Shown: positions 1 through 8,899 of the stretch, piece by piece | How positions within the stretch are numbered: position 1 is the stretch's first letter | How the letters are laid out: each line of letters opens with the position of its first letter | Assembly (NCBI GenBank): GCA_001820785.1 | Contig: MHQW01000041.1 | Location: 19,641-62,185, forward strand | Length of the DNA: 42,545 bases | Reading direction: 5' to 3' | DNA from: Candidatus Sungbacteria bacterium RIFCSPLOWO2_02_FULL_51_17 | GTDB lineage: Bacteria > Patescibacteriota > Minisyncoccia > Sungbacterales > GWA2-42-14 | Translations under genes and position numbers: made by a program | The notes under the pieces: generated by a model | Seen by the model: the letters and a program-made list of their open reading frames with translations, nothing else | Told to the model about the DNA's origin: nothing | The model's database searches: none

Positions 1-34
1 GAGTCGTGCGTGTCTGCCATTCCACCACCCGGGC
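1..34 (-). tRNA. tRNA-Leu, 5' part only (cut by window edge)
   Basis: Read on the minus strand from position 34, the sequence begins GCCCGGGTGGTGGAATGGCA and continues with GACACGCACG. This gives a 7-nt acceptor strand, U8, a D-stem of GTGG pairing with CAC, and the GGAAT...AGACACG D-arm typical of bacterial tRNA-Leu. The anticodon loop begins C-T-C, so the anticodon starts with C (CAA or CAG). The anticodon, variable arm, T-arm and 3' end lie beyond the window. A TATTAT -10 element sits at 46-41, six bases before the 5' end. Confidence 0.8.
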
Positions 35-227
35 GATCATATAATATCCGCTTCACGGACTTGTTGCTGTTGTGCCGGGTGGTGTCAGCTCTGCTGCTCG
101 TCCGGGGCATACTGCCCAAGACCGACCGCAAGCTCATCACTCATCACAACAAAGAAATAGTATCTGAAAATGCACCAAAACTCAACAGTTGTCAAAACGC
201 CCGATTTTTTGTATGCTTACAAGGATC
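35..227. promoter_or_regulatory. Divergent intergenic region tRNA-Leu / parA with parA promoter
   Basis: No gene is supported here. TTGTCA at 189-194 and TATGCT at 212-217 are separated by 17 bases and point toward parA. Transcription would start near 224, only about four bases before the chosen parA start, so the parA mRNA would be almost leaderless. On the minus strand a TATTAT at 46-41 serves tRNA-Leu. Confidence 0.55.
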
Positions 228-1013
228 ATGGTGCGCATTATCTCATTTTTTAACCAAAAAGGCGGCGTAGGAAAGACGACAAGCGCGGTCAATACCGGCG
301 CGTATCTCCGCGCATTCGGAAAAAAAGTGCTCATTGTTGATATTGATCCGCAGGCGAATGCGACATCGGGCATCGGAGTAAACCCGCGAAAAGTTGAACG
401 AAGCACCTACGACGTGCTTATGGGAAGATCCGCCGTGCGCGATGCGATCCGAAAGACCAGAACGGGCGGCATTGATGTTCTTCCAGCAACCGCCGATCTT
501 GCAGGAGCCGCGATTGAGCTCGTGGCAGAGCGGGGCCGTGAATTCAAACTCCGCGAGGCATTGCGAGCCGTGACAGACGACTATGACTATATTATCATTG
601 ACTCGCCGCCCTCATTGGGCCTTCTCACGCTAAACGCCCTTACGGCATCGCACCACATTATCATACCTGTGCAGTGCGAGTACTACTCGCTTGAGGGCCT
701 TGCACAGCTGATGCAGACAATTGAAATGATCAATAAAAATCTTCGCGCAGATGTTTCGGTGTTGGGGGCGCTTCTTACCATGTTTGACAGAAAATCGCGG
801 CTGAACCGTGCGGTAGAAAACGAGATCCGCTGGAAATTCCCCGGCTATGTGTTTGAGGCAGTCATCCCGCGTAATATCGGCCTTGCAGAGGCGCCATCCC
901 ACGGAAAAACGATATTCCATTACGACCCCTATAGTCACGGAGCAAAGGCCTATAGAAAACTCGCCCAAGAAATTATAAAATTAGAGGGTATTAAAAAAGC
1001 ATTCATCGCATGA
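228..1013 (+). CDS. parA: ParA family chromosome-partitioning ATPase
   Basis: This 261-residue protein is a Walker-type ATPase that works with ParB to segregate the chromosome or its origin. The deviant Walker A motif KGGVGKTT is at residues 11-18, the Walker A' region (VLIVDIDPQANAT) is near 37-49, and IIIDSPPSLG is the Walker B region. Length and motif order match soluble ParA/Soj proteins. The ATG at 228 is chosen because the protein then begins MVRIISFFNQKGG, as the family does, and AAGGA lies just before it. A TTG at 189 and an ATG at 213 are in frame but would add residues the family lacks, and 213 lies inside the -10 element. The stop overlaps the parB start by four bases, so the two are co-translated. 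Confidence 0.93.
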   Translation: MVRIISFFNQKGGVGKTTSAVNTGAYLRAFGKKVLIVDIDPQANATSGIGVNPRKVERSTYDVLMGRSAVRDAIRKTRTGGIDVLPATADLAGAAIELVAERGREFKLREALRAVTDDYDYIIIDSPPSLGLLTLNALTASHHIIIPVQCEYYSLEGLAQLMQTIEMINKNLRADVSVLGALLTMFDRKSRLNRAVENEIRWKFPGYVFEAVIPRNIGLAEAPSHGKTIFHYDPYSHGAKAYRKLAQEIIKLEGIKKAFIA

Positions 1014-2215
1014 GACCACTTGGCCGGGGGCTTGATGCCCTCATACCGGAACTGCCGGAAAAACCCGACACCGCGCCCGCCGCATCTTCTCGCCATGAGA
1101 ATATTTTGCTCGTGCAGGAGGCCCTTCACGAACAAAGCCACACTATTTCGTACCACGATGGAAATTTGGATGTGCGTTTTTGGGAGGAGAACGTGCCGCA
1201 AGCCGCTCTTGCCTCACACACAACCCTCTCTCCGTCATTTGCCTCCTCGCCGATAGCGACACTCGCATCACGACCGGAGCCCCCCTCCCCCGCCCATCAA
1301 AACCCTGCAGATCAAAAGATAAAGCCCCCGCCCGAGCCGACAAGGAACAAGGGTGGAAGACCAACAGTTGAGGAGGTTGCAAGCCGAAGACCCGTGGAAA
1401 GCATTTTTTGGATAGAGATAGATAAAATTGTAAATAACCCCTATCAGCCGCGCCGCGAGTTCAACCCCGACGCGCTCCAACAGCTTGCAAACTCCATAAA
1501 AATGTACGGCATTCTTGAGCCGCTCCTTGCCTACAAGCACGAGGAGGAGACCCCGACCGGCCTTCGCGTCCGCTATGAGCTTGTCGCCGGAGAACGACGG
1601 CTTCGCGCCGCCCGCATCGCAGGGCTTCGCGAGGTCCCGGTCATTATCCGCCGAGGTGAGGAGACCAATCGTTTGAAGCTGGAACTTGCCATCATTGAGA
1701 ACGTCCAGCGAGAAGACCTGAACGCCATTGAGCGCGCGCTTGCGTTCCGCCAGCTTGCGGAAGAATTCTCTTTGAGCCATCGCGAAATCGCGGAAAAAAT
1801 AGGAAAATCCCGCGAATACGTTTCAAACTCGCTTCGTCTCTTAACGCTTCCCGAAAACATTCAAAACGCCATAAAGTACGGAAAACTTTCCGAAGGGCAT
1901 GGACGCGCCATCCTTACGGGAGGAAACCATGAGGCCCAGGTGGAACTTTTGGAGGAAATTCTTGCCGGTAAATTGAACGTGCGCGAAGCGGAGCTTGCGG
2001 CCCGTGCAAAGACAGGGCACCGCGACATGCCCCAGAGGCGCGACGTAACGCTTCTTGATCACGCATCGCGCTCCTGGCAACGGCAACTGGAAGAAAAACT
2101 CGGCACCCGCGTATCACTTCAAAAACTTGATGGCGGCAAGGGAAAAATTATCGTAGAATTTTATTCTGACGAAGAACTGCAGGCGATCCTCGGAAAGATG
2201 ATCAGAGAGAACTAA
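1010..2215 (+). CDS. parB: ParB family partition protein (CTP-binding clamp)
   Basis: The protein has 401 residues. It starts MRPLGRGLDALIP, the usual ParB N-terminus that stimulates ParA. The ParB/sulfiredoxin-like domain runs from about residue 132 (IEIDKIVNNPYQPRREF), with the CTP-binding GERRLRA motif at 194-200 and the ENVQREDLNAIE motif at 230-241. A helix-turn-helix follows (HREIAEKIGKSREYVSNSLRLL, about 257-278) and then a C-terminal dimerisation segment. The roughly 105-residue Pro- and Ser-rich stretch between the N-terminal motif and the CTP domain (about 20-125) is much longer than in typical 280-300-residue ParB proteins. The start overlaps the parA stop (ATGA). No 16-bp parS palindrome was seen in the window. 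Confidence 0.93.
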   Translation: MRPLGRGLDALIPELPEKPDTAPAASSRHENILLVQEALHEQSHTISYHDGNLDVRFWEENVPQAALASHTTLSPSFASSPIATLASRPEPPSPAHQNPADQKIKPPPEPTRNKGGRPTVEEVASRRPVESIFWIEIDKIVNNPYQPRREFNPDALQQLANSIKMYGILEPLLAYKHEEETPTGLRVRYELVAGERRLRAARIAGLREVPVIIRRGEETNRLKLELAIIENVQREDLNAIERALAFRQLAEEFSLSHREIAEKIGKSREYVSNSLRLLTLPENIQNAIKYGKLSEGHGRAILTGGNHEAQVELLEEILAGKLNVREAELAARAKTGHRDMPQRRDVTLLDHASRSWQRQLEEKLGTRVSLQKLDGGKGKIIVEFYSDEELQAILGKMIREN

Positions 2216-2218
2216 TAC

Positions 2219-2746
2219 ATGACGCTTACAACCCACATTATTATCGCAACCGCCCTTTCAAAACCGTTCTTTCATGCGGATCCCGCTCTCGTATTTTTCA
2301 TAGCGCTATCCTCGCACTACCTTTCCGATGCCATCCCCCATTGGGATTATCGGCTCGGCGCAGTCCGCCACATAGAGGGGGGCGACATCGGCGAACACGA
2401 AGTGCTTCGTGACCGCGCGCTCATCACGACCGATCTTATGAAGATCGCCTGCGACATAGCGCTGGGGTCTGCCATCGTATACCTTGCCGTACAACCTGAA
2501 CACACCATCGCAGGACTTCTTCCGTTGACGCTTGCCATTGCAGGAGCCGTTCTTCCCGACTCTCTTCAGCCCGTCTATTGGCTTGGGGGTCGCTGGCCCA
2601 TTACCTGGATACATCGCTTTCACACATTCATGCATGCGAGTATCCGCCTTGGGCGCGACCGATGGACAGACAATAAGTTCATTTTGATAGGCAAGGTCTC
2701 GCAACTCGCCCTCCTTCTCGCCGCACTTTCCCTTGCCATTTCGTGA
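2219..2746 (+). CDS. Integral membrane protein of unknown function with His/Asp motifs
   Basis: The 175-residue protein starts three bases after the parB stop and is probably part of that operon. It opens with THIIIATAL, followed by hydrophobic stretches near 7-33, 75-95 and 97-117, and a final one at 157-174. The motif HYLSDAIPHWDY (about 33-44) and later His residues in a WIHRFHTFMH segment (about 132-141) resemble the conserved His/Asp positions of small membrane-bound metal-dependent hydrolases such as the DUF457/YdjM type. That link is only suggestive. I do not recognise a defined function. It could simply be a conserved CPR membrane protein. Confidence 0.75.
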   Translation: MTLTTHIIIATALSKPFFHADPALVFFIALSSHYLSDAIPHWDYRLGAVRHIEGGDIGEHEVLRDRALITTDLMKIACDIALGSAIVYLAVQPEHTIAGLLPLTLAIAGAVLPDSLQPVYWLGGRWPITWIHRFHTFMHASIRLGRDRWTDNKFILIGKVSQLALLLAALSLAIS

Positions 2747-2764
2747 TCATGTTCTTATCACGAC

Positions 2765-2977
2765 AAAACCCCGTCCTTAAAAGGCGGGTATTAGGTATAG
2801 AGCGTAAAACATCGTTTTGTGCCATAGCGAAACGCGTCATTCGCCGTAAAATAAAACCCCGCTCCTAAAAGGCGGATCGTATGTACAGAGCGCAAATAAA
2901 TAATATATGGAGGTTCAACCTCCATATATTATATGCGGCATGTGGTGCAAAACAAAATCCCGCCTTTTAGGGGCGGG
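2765..2977. repeat. Intergenic hairpin/repeat cluster
   Basis: Three related GC hairpins lie in a gene-free stretch. Copies at about 2765-2810 and 2853-2898 are direct repeats 88 bases apart, each reading AAAACCCCG then CCT(A)AAAAGGCGG and later AGAGCG. A third, inverted copy is at 2951-2977. Between them, 2900-2913 and 2919-2932 form a perfect 14-bp stem with a 5-base loop. The first copy can end transcripts of the upstream plus-strand gene, and the third ends those of the minus-strand permease. Confidence 0.7.
2951..2977 (-). terminator. Rho-independent terminator of the AI-2E permease gene
   Basis: Read on the minus strand: CCCGCC, a 7-base loop, GGCGGG, then ATTTTGTTTTG, placed about 30 bases after the permease stop. 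Confidence 0.7.
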
Positions 2978-3008
2978 TATTGATATACCAAATGATTCTA
3001 GCATCGGA

Positions 3009-4079
3009 TTACGCCGGCGGCGGCAGATACTGGAACGCGCCGCGCTTCTTTTTATCTATATCAACAATAAACTCTAAAAAAACCGAGGCGAGAGGAACCG
3101 CCAAAAAGATGCCGAGAATACCACCAAGGTTCGCGCCTACGAGAAGCGCGAGCACGACAACAATAGGATTCAATCCGACGGAACGCCCCATCACCACCGG
3201 CACTATCACCTGGGACTCTATCTGCTGTACCGCAATATAAATAAGCACCGTAATGAGTCCAAGATACGGATCAATAAGGAACGCGGTCAATACCGCCGGC
3301 ACCGCCGCAAGAATCGGGCCAATGACGGGAATGACCTCAAACACCGCCGCAAGCAGTCCGAGCAAGAACGCGTACTGAATGTGCTGTCCGGTCGCAAACC
3401 CAAGAATAATGAGCGAAAAATACACCAATAGCCCCACGAGAACCGCGAGCAGAAGCTGTGCCCGCAACCACTGGCCCATTTTTGCCTGGGAACGCGACCA
3501 CAGGTCTATCATGTACTCCTCATATTCAAGCGGCGTTACAACGCGCAAAAAATTCTCAATACCCCGCTCTTGGGCCGCAAGATAAAATGAAACGACTACA
3601 AGAATAACGCCCGACACTACGCTTCCGAATACTGTTGAAATGATCTGGAATATGTTTCCGGTAAGCGCGCCGAACTGCCCGAGACCCCCGCTAAAAACGC
3701 CGGTTCCGTTCTTCTGAATGATCTCAAGAATTTGGGAGAATGGCACGTTCTGAAAATTTTCTGCGCGAAAAGCGGAGAACTTGCTAAAAAACCCGTCTGC
3801 CTCTTCAATGACCGTCGGTACAATCATATACAACACCCCCGAAACGATGCACACCATAAGGGCATATATCATGATGACGGCAAGCGTTCGCGGAATACGG
3901 TACCGCCGAAGCCACAAGATGGCCGGTTCTATACCGGATGCGATGACCACGGCAAATAGAAGTGCTGCAACAATGTTCCGCAAAAAATACAAAGACACGA
4001 TCACACTGATCGCGATAAAAAATTTAATAAACACCTTATATGAAATGTCTATGGGATGCGGGTTGGGTGAGCTTTGCAT
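3009..4079 (-). CDS. AI-2E family transporter-like permease
   Basis: The 356-residue polytopic membrane protein belongs to the AI-2E/PerM family (PF01594). Members include the autoinducer-2 exporter TqsA, proteins linked to Na+/H+ exchange, and many of unknown substrate. There are two N-terminal membrane helices (FIAISVIVSLYFLRNIVAALLF region), a soluble central domain with the WLRAQLLLAVLVG segment, and four or more C-terminal helices including PVIGPILAAVPAVLTAF and the family signature NPIVVVLALLVGANLGGILGIFLAVPLA. The ATG at 4079 is preferred, giving MQSSPNPHPIDISYK. An in-frame ATG at 4133 would add 18 residues next to a strong hairpin. The substrate cannot be deduced. Confidence 0.88.
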   Translation of the reverse strand: MQSSPNPHPIDISYKVFIKFFIAISVIVSLYFLRNIVAALLFAVVIASGIEPAILWLRRYRIPRTLAVIMIYALMVCIVSGVLYMIVPTVIEEADGFFSKFSAFRAENFQNVPFSQILEIIQKNGTGVFSGGLGQFGALTGNIFQIISTVFGSVVSGVILVVVSFYLAAQERGIENFLRVVTPLEYEEYMIDLWSRSQAKMGQWLRAQLLLAVLVGLLVYFSLIILGFATGQHIQYAFLLGLLAAVFEVIPVIGPILAAVPAVLTAFLIDPYLGLITVLIYIAVQQIESQVIVPVVMGRSVGLNPIVVVLALLVGANLGGILGIFLAVPLASVFLEFIVDIDKKKRGAFQYLPPPA

Positions 4080-4134
4080 AAAAAAGCGATAAGGCACCGG
4101 CCGAAACACTGCCGCGAAAACACCATCAAACACA

Positions 4135-4162
4135 TACTGGATACCCTTCGGTATCCAGTATA
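4135..4162. repeat. Perfect 12-bp hairpin between M16 peptidase and permease
   Basis: ATACTGGATACC, a 4-base loop CTTC, and GGTATCCAGTAT form a perfect stem 29 bases past the M16 stop. No U-run follows on the minus strand, so it is more likely an mRNA processing or stability hairpin than a standard terminator. Confidence 0.55.
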
Positions 4163-4191
4163 ACAGGTTTGAAATAAAAAAACACGGACCC

Positions 4192-5460
4192 CTACAGCTT
4201 CAACAATCCCTCAAACGGCTTGGCATCCTTGTAGGGGCCGACCACCGCAAGGTTGAGAGCGGATGGAACAAAGAGTTTCCGCGCTACCCGGGAAACATCC
4301 GCAGGCGTTACCTTCTCTATATTCCGAAATACCTCGTCTACGGTTAAGGGGCTCCCAGTAATGATCTCCTCTATGCCCACAAAATCGGCAACGGCGTCTG
4401 ACGCCTCAAGCCCAATGAGCGTTTTCCCCTTAATAGAGTCAACGGCAAGCTTCAGCTCTTTTGCACTAACGGGTTTTTCGGCGATCCTCTTATATTCGCG
4501 CATCATAGCGCCTATCGCCTTTGTCGCGTTTTTATGGTCAACACCGGCATACGTCGTGAATGTTCCCCGATTGGAATCGGCGTCGCTATTCGTCCAAACG
4601 GTATAGGCAAGCCCGAGCTTATCGCGCACAACATCCCACATGCGGCTTGACCAGTTCCCGCCGAGAAGCGTTGCCAGCACATCAATGACATACCGATCGG
4701 GGTGCCCTGCTTCGTATGCACGAAATCCGAGTGAGATGTGGGTCTGGTCGGTCTTTTTATAATGAACGCGCGCAACCGGCTGCTTCTGATCAAAATGCAC
4801 GGCGGGCTTTTGCCTGATGGGCGCGGCATCGCGCACGCCGGCAAAATAATGCTTTATTTTCTCTACCGTGGCACCTTCATCAAAATTTCCCGCGACAACT
4901 ACGATGGTGTTTTGCGCGGAATATTGGTTATAAAAGTAATTGACGAAATCGTCTCGCTTAAGCTTTCGCAGAACATCCTCTCTGCCAAGGATCTTCCATC
5001 CGGCCGGCTGATCTCCCCATAACACTTCTTCCCAGAGGTCCCATATGGAGCGGGTTGGCGTGTCATTGTACTGATGCATCTCCTCCATGACAACCTGTTT
5101 TTCGCGGTCTATTTCTTCCTGCTTCAGGAGAGAATTCCTGTAGATATCGGAAAGAAGGTCCAGCGAAAGATCAAGAAATGTTTTTCCCGCCTTTATCCAA
5201 TACCCGGTGAACTCATGAGTCGTAAACGCGTTTGACACGCCGCCGATGGAATCAAGCTCGTTTTTGATGGTCATTGCCCGTGGGCGCTTCTTCGTGCCTT
5301 TGAAGAACATATGCTCCAAAAAATGGGAAATGCCGTTATCCTCGCGGGTCTCGTAGTCAGAACCGGTCCCCACAATAACAAGCGTCGTAACGGTGTTCGT
5401 TCCCTGCATGGGCGCAGTCATAACGCGAAGCCCCGATGGTAGTAGTGTTTTTTTGAACAT
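4192..5460 (-). CDS. M16 family zinc metallopeptidase (insulinase-like, single-domain pair)
   Basis: The 422-residue protein is the processing-peptidase/PqqF-like type made of two M16 domains. The inverted zinc motif HXXEH is at residues 46-50 (HFLEH), and the third ligand Glu lies in VVMEEMHQY near 126-127. The C-terminal inactive half carries the usual RKLF region. The enzyme would cleave short peptides or signal remnants, and no signal peptide is seen, so it is probably cytoplasmic. It starts 18 bases after the glycyl-tRNA synthetase stop and is likely transcribed with it. No strong ribosome binding site is visible before the ATG. The length is normal for bacterial YmxG-type members. Confidence 0.92.
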   Translation of the reverse strand: MFKKTLLPSGLRVMTAPMQGTNTVTTLVIVGTGSDYETREDNGISHFLEHMFFKGTKKRPRAMTIKNELDSIGGVSNAFTTHEFTGYWIKAGKTFLDLSLDLLSDIYRNSLLKQEEIDREKQVVMEEMHQYNDTPTRSIWDLWEEVLWGDQPAGWKILGREDVLRKLKRDDFVNYFYNQYSAQNTIVVVAGNFDEGATVEKIKHYFAGVRDAAPIRQKPAVHFDQKQPVARVHYKKTDQTHISLGFRAYEAGHPDRYVIDVLATLLGGNWSSRMWDVVRDKLGLAYTVWTNSDADSNRGTFTTYAGVDHKNATKAIGAMMREYKRIAEKPVSAKELKLAVDSIKGKTLIGLEASDAVADFVGIEEIITGSPLTVDEVFRNIEKVTPADVSRVARKLFVPSALNLAVVGPYKDAKPFEGLLKL

Positions 5461-5478
5461 GGTGATATATGTCCACTG

Positions 5479-6813
5479 TTATGAAATATGTTTCTCAATA
5501 TACCCAAGCAACTCGGCAACCGCCAGGCGCTCCTGCTTCATCGTATCGCGATCGCGGATGGTCACCGTATCGTCCTCAAGGGATTGATAATCAACCGTTA
5601 CGCACCACGGCGTTCCTATTTCGTCCTGCCTGCGGTATCTTTTGCCGATATTTCCGATGCCGTCCCAGGTCGCGGCAACCCACTCTTTCAAAAGTCCGTA
5701 CACCTCCCGCGCCCTACCTGCGATCTGTTCTTTGTTTTGCACAAGCGGAAAAACGGCTACAGTGTAGGGCGCAAGGCGGGCCGGTAGTTTTAAGACCGTC
5801 CGCACATCGCGCGCCCTTCCGTCCGAGGCGGCACCATCTCCAGAAGGCACTTCTTCTTCCGCATATGCATTCACGAGAACGGCAAGCACCGTACGGTCCA
5901 CACCGAATGTCGGCTCTATCACATGCGGCACGATCTTCTCCTGTGTTTCTTCATCTAAGTACCAAAGATCGTGACCTGATGCTTTGCTGTGGTTCAAAAG
6001 ATCAAAATCGGTGCGATACGCCAATCCGTACAGCTCCTCGCGTCCGAATGGAAAATCAAAATCAATATCTATCGTCCGCTTTGAATAATGCGCCCGATCC
6101 CCCTCCGGCACCTCGCGAAGCGAATACTTCCCGGCAAGTCCGACGAACGAGAGCCACTCTTCCATGGCGCTCTGCCATGTCGCGAAGTGCCTTTCCCACT
6201 CTGCCTCCTTTACAAAATACTCTATCTCCATCTGCTCAAATTCCCGGGAACGGAAAATAAAATTCCCCGGGGTGATCTCGTTCCGAAACGCCTTGCCCAT
6301 TTGTGCGATCCCGAACGGCAGTTTCGGATGAAAAGAGTCGACGACATTCTTAAAATTAACGAACATTCCCTGAGCGGTTTCCGGTCGCAAATATACCGCG
6401 GACGCCGTATCCTCAACGGGCCCGGCGTTCGTCTTGAACATCATATTAAAGGGTCGGGCATCGGTAAAATCCTTCGCGCCGCACTGCGGACACCCCTTCG
6501 CAATGTCCAGCGCATCGGCCCGAAAACGGCTTTTGCACTTCCGGCAATCAATCATGGGGTCCGAAAAATTTCCTACGTGCCCCGACGCTTCCCACACGCG
6601 CGAACTCATAAGGATTGCTGAATCAACCCCGTACACATCGCTTCGCGCACGCACGAACCGCCGCCACCACTCCTGCTTAATATTGTTTTTGAGCTCAACC
6701 CCAAGCGGTCCATAATCCCACGTGCCGGAAAGGCCGCCGTACAACTCCGAACCGGGGTAAATAAAACCGCGCCGTTTCGCGAGTGATATGATATTCTCCA
6801 TGGAGTTCTTCAT
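5479..6813 (-). CDS. glyS: Glycyl-tRNA synthetase (class II, alpha2 type)
   Basis: The 444-residue enzyme charges tRNA-Gly. It is the single-chain archaeal/eukaryotic-like form found in many bacteria, not the alpha-beta tetramer. Visible features are the N-terminal KRRGFIYPGSELYGGLSGTWDYGPLG segment, a four-Cys zinc site (CRKC then CPQC, near 86-120), class II motif 2 (FRNEITP...FRSREFEQMEIEYF), and motif 3 near the catalytic C-terminal part, followed by the anticodon-binding domain. The start at 6813 has GAAGG close upstream. An in-frame ATG at 6801 is also possible. It heads a likely operon with the M16 peptidase. Confidence 0.95.
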   Translation of the reverse strand: MKNSMENIISLAKRRGFIYPGSELYGGLSGTWDYGPLGVELKNNIKQEWWRRFVRARSDVYGVDSAILMSSRVWEASGHVGNFSDPMIDCRKCKSRFRADALDIAKGCPQCGAKDFTDARPFNMMFKTNAGPVEDTASAVYLRPETAQGMFVNFKNVVDSFHPKLPFGIAQMGKAFRNEITPGNFIFRSREFEQMEIEYFVKEAEWERHFATWQSAMEEWLSFVGLAGKYSLREVPEGDRAHYSKRTIDIDFDFPFGREELYGLAYRTDFDLLNHSKASGHDLWYLDEETQEKIVPHVIEPTFGVDRTVLAVLVNAYAEEEVPSGDGAASDGRARDVRTVLKLPARLAPYTVAVFPLVQNKEQIAGRAREVYGLLKEWVAATWDGIGNIGKRYRRQDEIGTPWCVTVDYQSLEDDTVTIRDRDTMKQERLAVAELLGYIEKHIS

Positions 6814-6896
6814 AGACCTTCAGTGAACGCCCATCCCCATGCATACGCACACGAATGGCGCTTCACAACTTTTTCCTTTTAAAAAATAGCGCCTCG

Positions 6897-6920
6897 TTCC
6901 GGGCTCTCGTGTGCGCCCGG
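6897..6920 (-). terminator. Possible terminator hairpin after the 640-residue membrane-anchored protein
   Basis: CCGGGC and GCCCGG pair around a 10-base loop, just past the minus-strand stop. The U-rich run (ATTTTTT) comes about 12 bases later, so it is a weak candidate. Confidence 0.35.
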
Positions 6921-6945
6921 CAAAAAACGTGGCACCACTACCCGA

Positions 6946-8868
6946 CTAGGGCTGAACATTCCATTCATCGGTCTTGGAGCGCGGATCTTCCCGCAGTTGC
7001 GTATCAAGAGCATTCGCTTTGAAAAGATAACTCTTCTCCGTGAACGCATCCACGCCCGATATAACAAGATTGTCCAAAAGCAACGGCGCTTGTCCCACAA
7101 GATTTTCGCCAGGAGTCAAGGACACCATGAACATAATGGTCAGTCGTGGCAATAAAATGCCCGTCCCAGCATCCAGTATCCCGATATCCCATACAATCTC
7201 GCCCGTGCTTTCGTTCACGCGAAGCTTTTCCGTCTTGTCGCCCGTGAGGATAGTAAGCCATTTCACATTTCCTGGCAAGCTGGCAGTGACCTTGGTTTCT
7301 TTGACGGCATTTCCAAGATTTCCGACCTGCCAGATAATGGTATACCCCGTTTCTTTGCCAACACTCGGTGGCAGAGTTCCCCGCACTCCAAGGGGCGAAC
7401 CATAATGGGTCGCCCGCGCAAGAAGAGACGGGCGGGAGTGTAATTTTATATCAACATCATCGCGATACTCTATCTGCACGCCCGCAAGAGATGCAAGAAC
7501 CGCCTTCGTATCAATGGTTACGGACGATCTCAACATAAAATTCTTGTCATCCGCTGTGCGGATAGGCGGTTGCTTTTTGAGCCGGACGATAAACGAAAGA
7601 TCTCCGGATTCGCCCGGTGAAAGCTCCTTTAGGCCGGCATTCGTTCCCGCGTTCCAAACAATCTCGTGCGAATTGCCATCATAAAACCCATCTTTAATAT
7701 TGAGAGTTGCCATCTCAAGAACCGCCTCGGTTAGTTTCGCTTTCACAAACACATCCTTGATCGCCTCGCGATAGCTATTCCGGTACTTCAGAACAAAATG
7801 CAATTCTTCTCCCGGATCGGCCATATACACGGCCTGCCCGTTCACCTCCTGACGAACGTATAGGGGCGCCCCCGCAATGCGGGAATCCTTTCTCACCTCG
7901 GCATATGTCGTCCACTCGCGCGTGTCATCGGTATACGTTCCTATGCGTCCGACGAACGCCTTGATCTCTTCAGGTGATCCCTTAATGCGCCCCCGAACGT
8001 GTATCTTTTTGGTAGCGCGCGGATGCAGGTCCCCCAAAAACCAGATATTTTTTGTCTCAAACGACGGAGCGATATCCGAAGAAATATATTCAAACCCCAC
8101 CGGATAATCAAGACCAAAAGAAATATTTGGAAACAGCGACTCCGAAATAGAATCAATGGTCACATCAATATCAACCTCCTGGCCGGAACGCACTTCTTCG
8201 GGAAACGACACCGCAACAACGACCGGCACCTTCGACAAAATAGTCGTCCAAGAAAATTTCTCCGTAAGTTTTGATTGCAAATGCTCCGGCCGATAAATAA
8301 GCAGTGCTTCCGCGCTCTTTTCTTCCTGTTCTAGTCCAAAAAGTTCCGCAGAAAATTCATAGCGCTTGGTCTCGCCGACCTCTACGTCGCCGATCTTGAC
8401 CCGCTCCCGAAGCGAGCTTTTCGCCGAGGCCGATTCCGTCACGGGTATTGCGCCCTTCGGATAGGTGAACACCAGCTCCACATCTTTGAACGGAACACTG
8501 CTTCTGTTCTCCACTAACACCTCCCACCGGACCCTATCCCCCACACCGGCCTCGGCGCCGGAAAGTATGACAAGGCCCGCCTCAATGCGAGTGGAATTCA
8601 GTTGATAATAGATGAACACTCCCAACCCGAGAATGACCAGCGCGCCAATGCCAATGAAGGCATAGAGCAGACGATGCGACGGTTCCGCCTCCGCCTCGCT
8701 GTACGATCGCCGAAGAAGCCCGTCGTCGGTAGTGCCGGTCCAGGTGTGCTTCGTGCCATCATCTTCATGGCGACGCGTTATTTCAATGAAGTCCTCGTCC
8801 TCGGAACGGCGGGACTCGACGCCTTCCTTTGAATATATTTTTTTTTGAAGATCCTCTATTTTTCCCAT
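6946..8868 (-). CDS. Membrane-anchored extracellular protein with repeated beta-rich (DUF11-like) domains
   Basis: The 640-residue protein has a charged cytoplasmic N-terminus (1-64) and one membrane helix near 67-89 (LLYAFIGIGALVILGLGVFIYY). A long outside part made of Ig-like beta domains follows. Several segments read like DUF11 or cell-surface adhesion modules, with phrases such as WEVLVENRSSVPFKDVELVFTYP and YTIIWQVGNLGNAVKETKVTAS that recur in different versions along the chain. There are no catalytic motifs. It is probably a surface or scaffold protein in this thin-walled, likely host-attached cell type. The next gene upstream on the same strand is recO, about 30 bases away. Confidence 0.8.
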   Translation of the reverse strand: MGKIEDLQKKIYSKEGVESRRSEDEDFIEITRRHEDDGTKHTWTGTTDDGLLRRSYSEAEAEPSHRLLYAFIGIGALVILGLGVFIYYQLNSTRIEAGLVILSGAEAGVGDRVRWEVLVENRSSVPFKDVELVFTYPKGAIPVTESASAKSSLRERVKIGDVEVGETKRYEFSAELFGLEQEEKSAEALLIYRPEHLQSKLTEKFSWTTILSKVPVVVAVSFPEEVRSGQEVDIDVTIDSISESLFPNISFGLDYPVGFEYISSDIAPSFETKNIWFLGDLHPRATKKIHVRGRIKGSPEEIKAFVGRIGTYTDDTREWTTYAEVRKDSRIAGAPLYVRQEVNGQAVYMADPGEELHFVLKYRNSYREAIKDVFVKAKLTEAVLEMATLNIKDGFYDGNSHEIVWNAGTNAGLKELSPGESGDLSFIVRLKKQPPIRTADDKNFMLRSSVTIDTKAVLASLAGVQIEYRDDVDIKLHSRPSLLARATHYGSPLGVRGTLPPSVGKETGYTIIWQVGNLGNAVKETKVTASLPGNVKWLTILTGDKTEKLRVNESTGEIVWDIGILDAGTGILLPRLTIMFMVSLTPGENLVGQAPLLLDNLVISGVDAFTEKSYLFKANALDTQLREDPRSKTDEWNVQP

Positions 8869-8899
8869 GAGAACTCGTGTCTACCCTAAAAAAGTAGTG

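Noticed and set aside
10-270. 86-residue plus-strand frame before parA
   Set aside because: It runs opposite to the tRNA-Leu and through the parA promoter, with no ribosome site.
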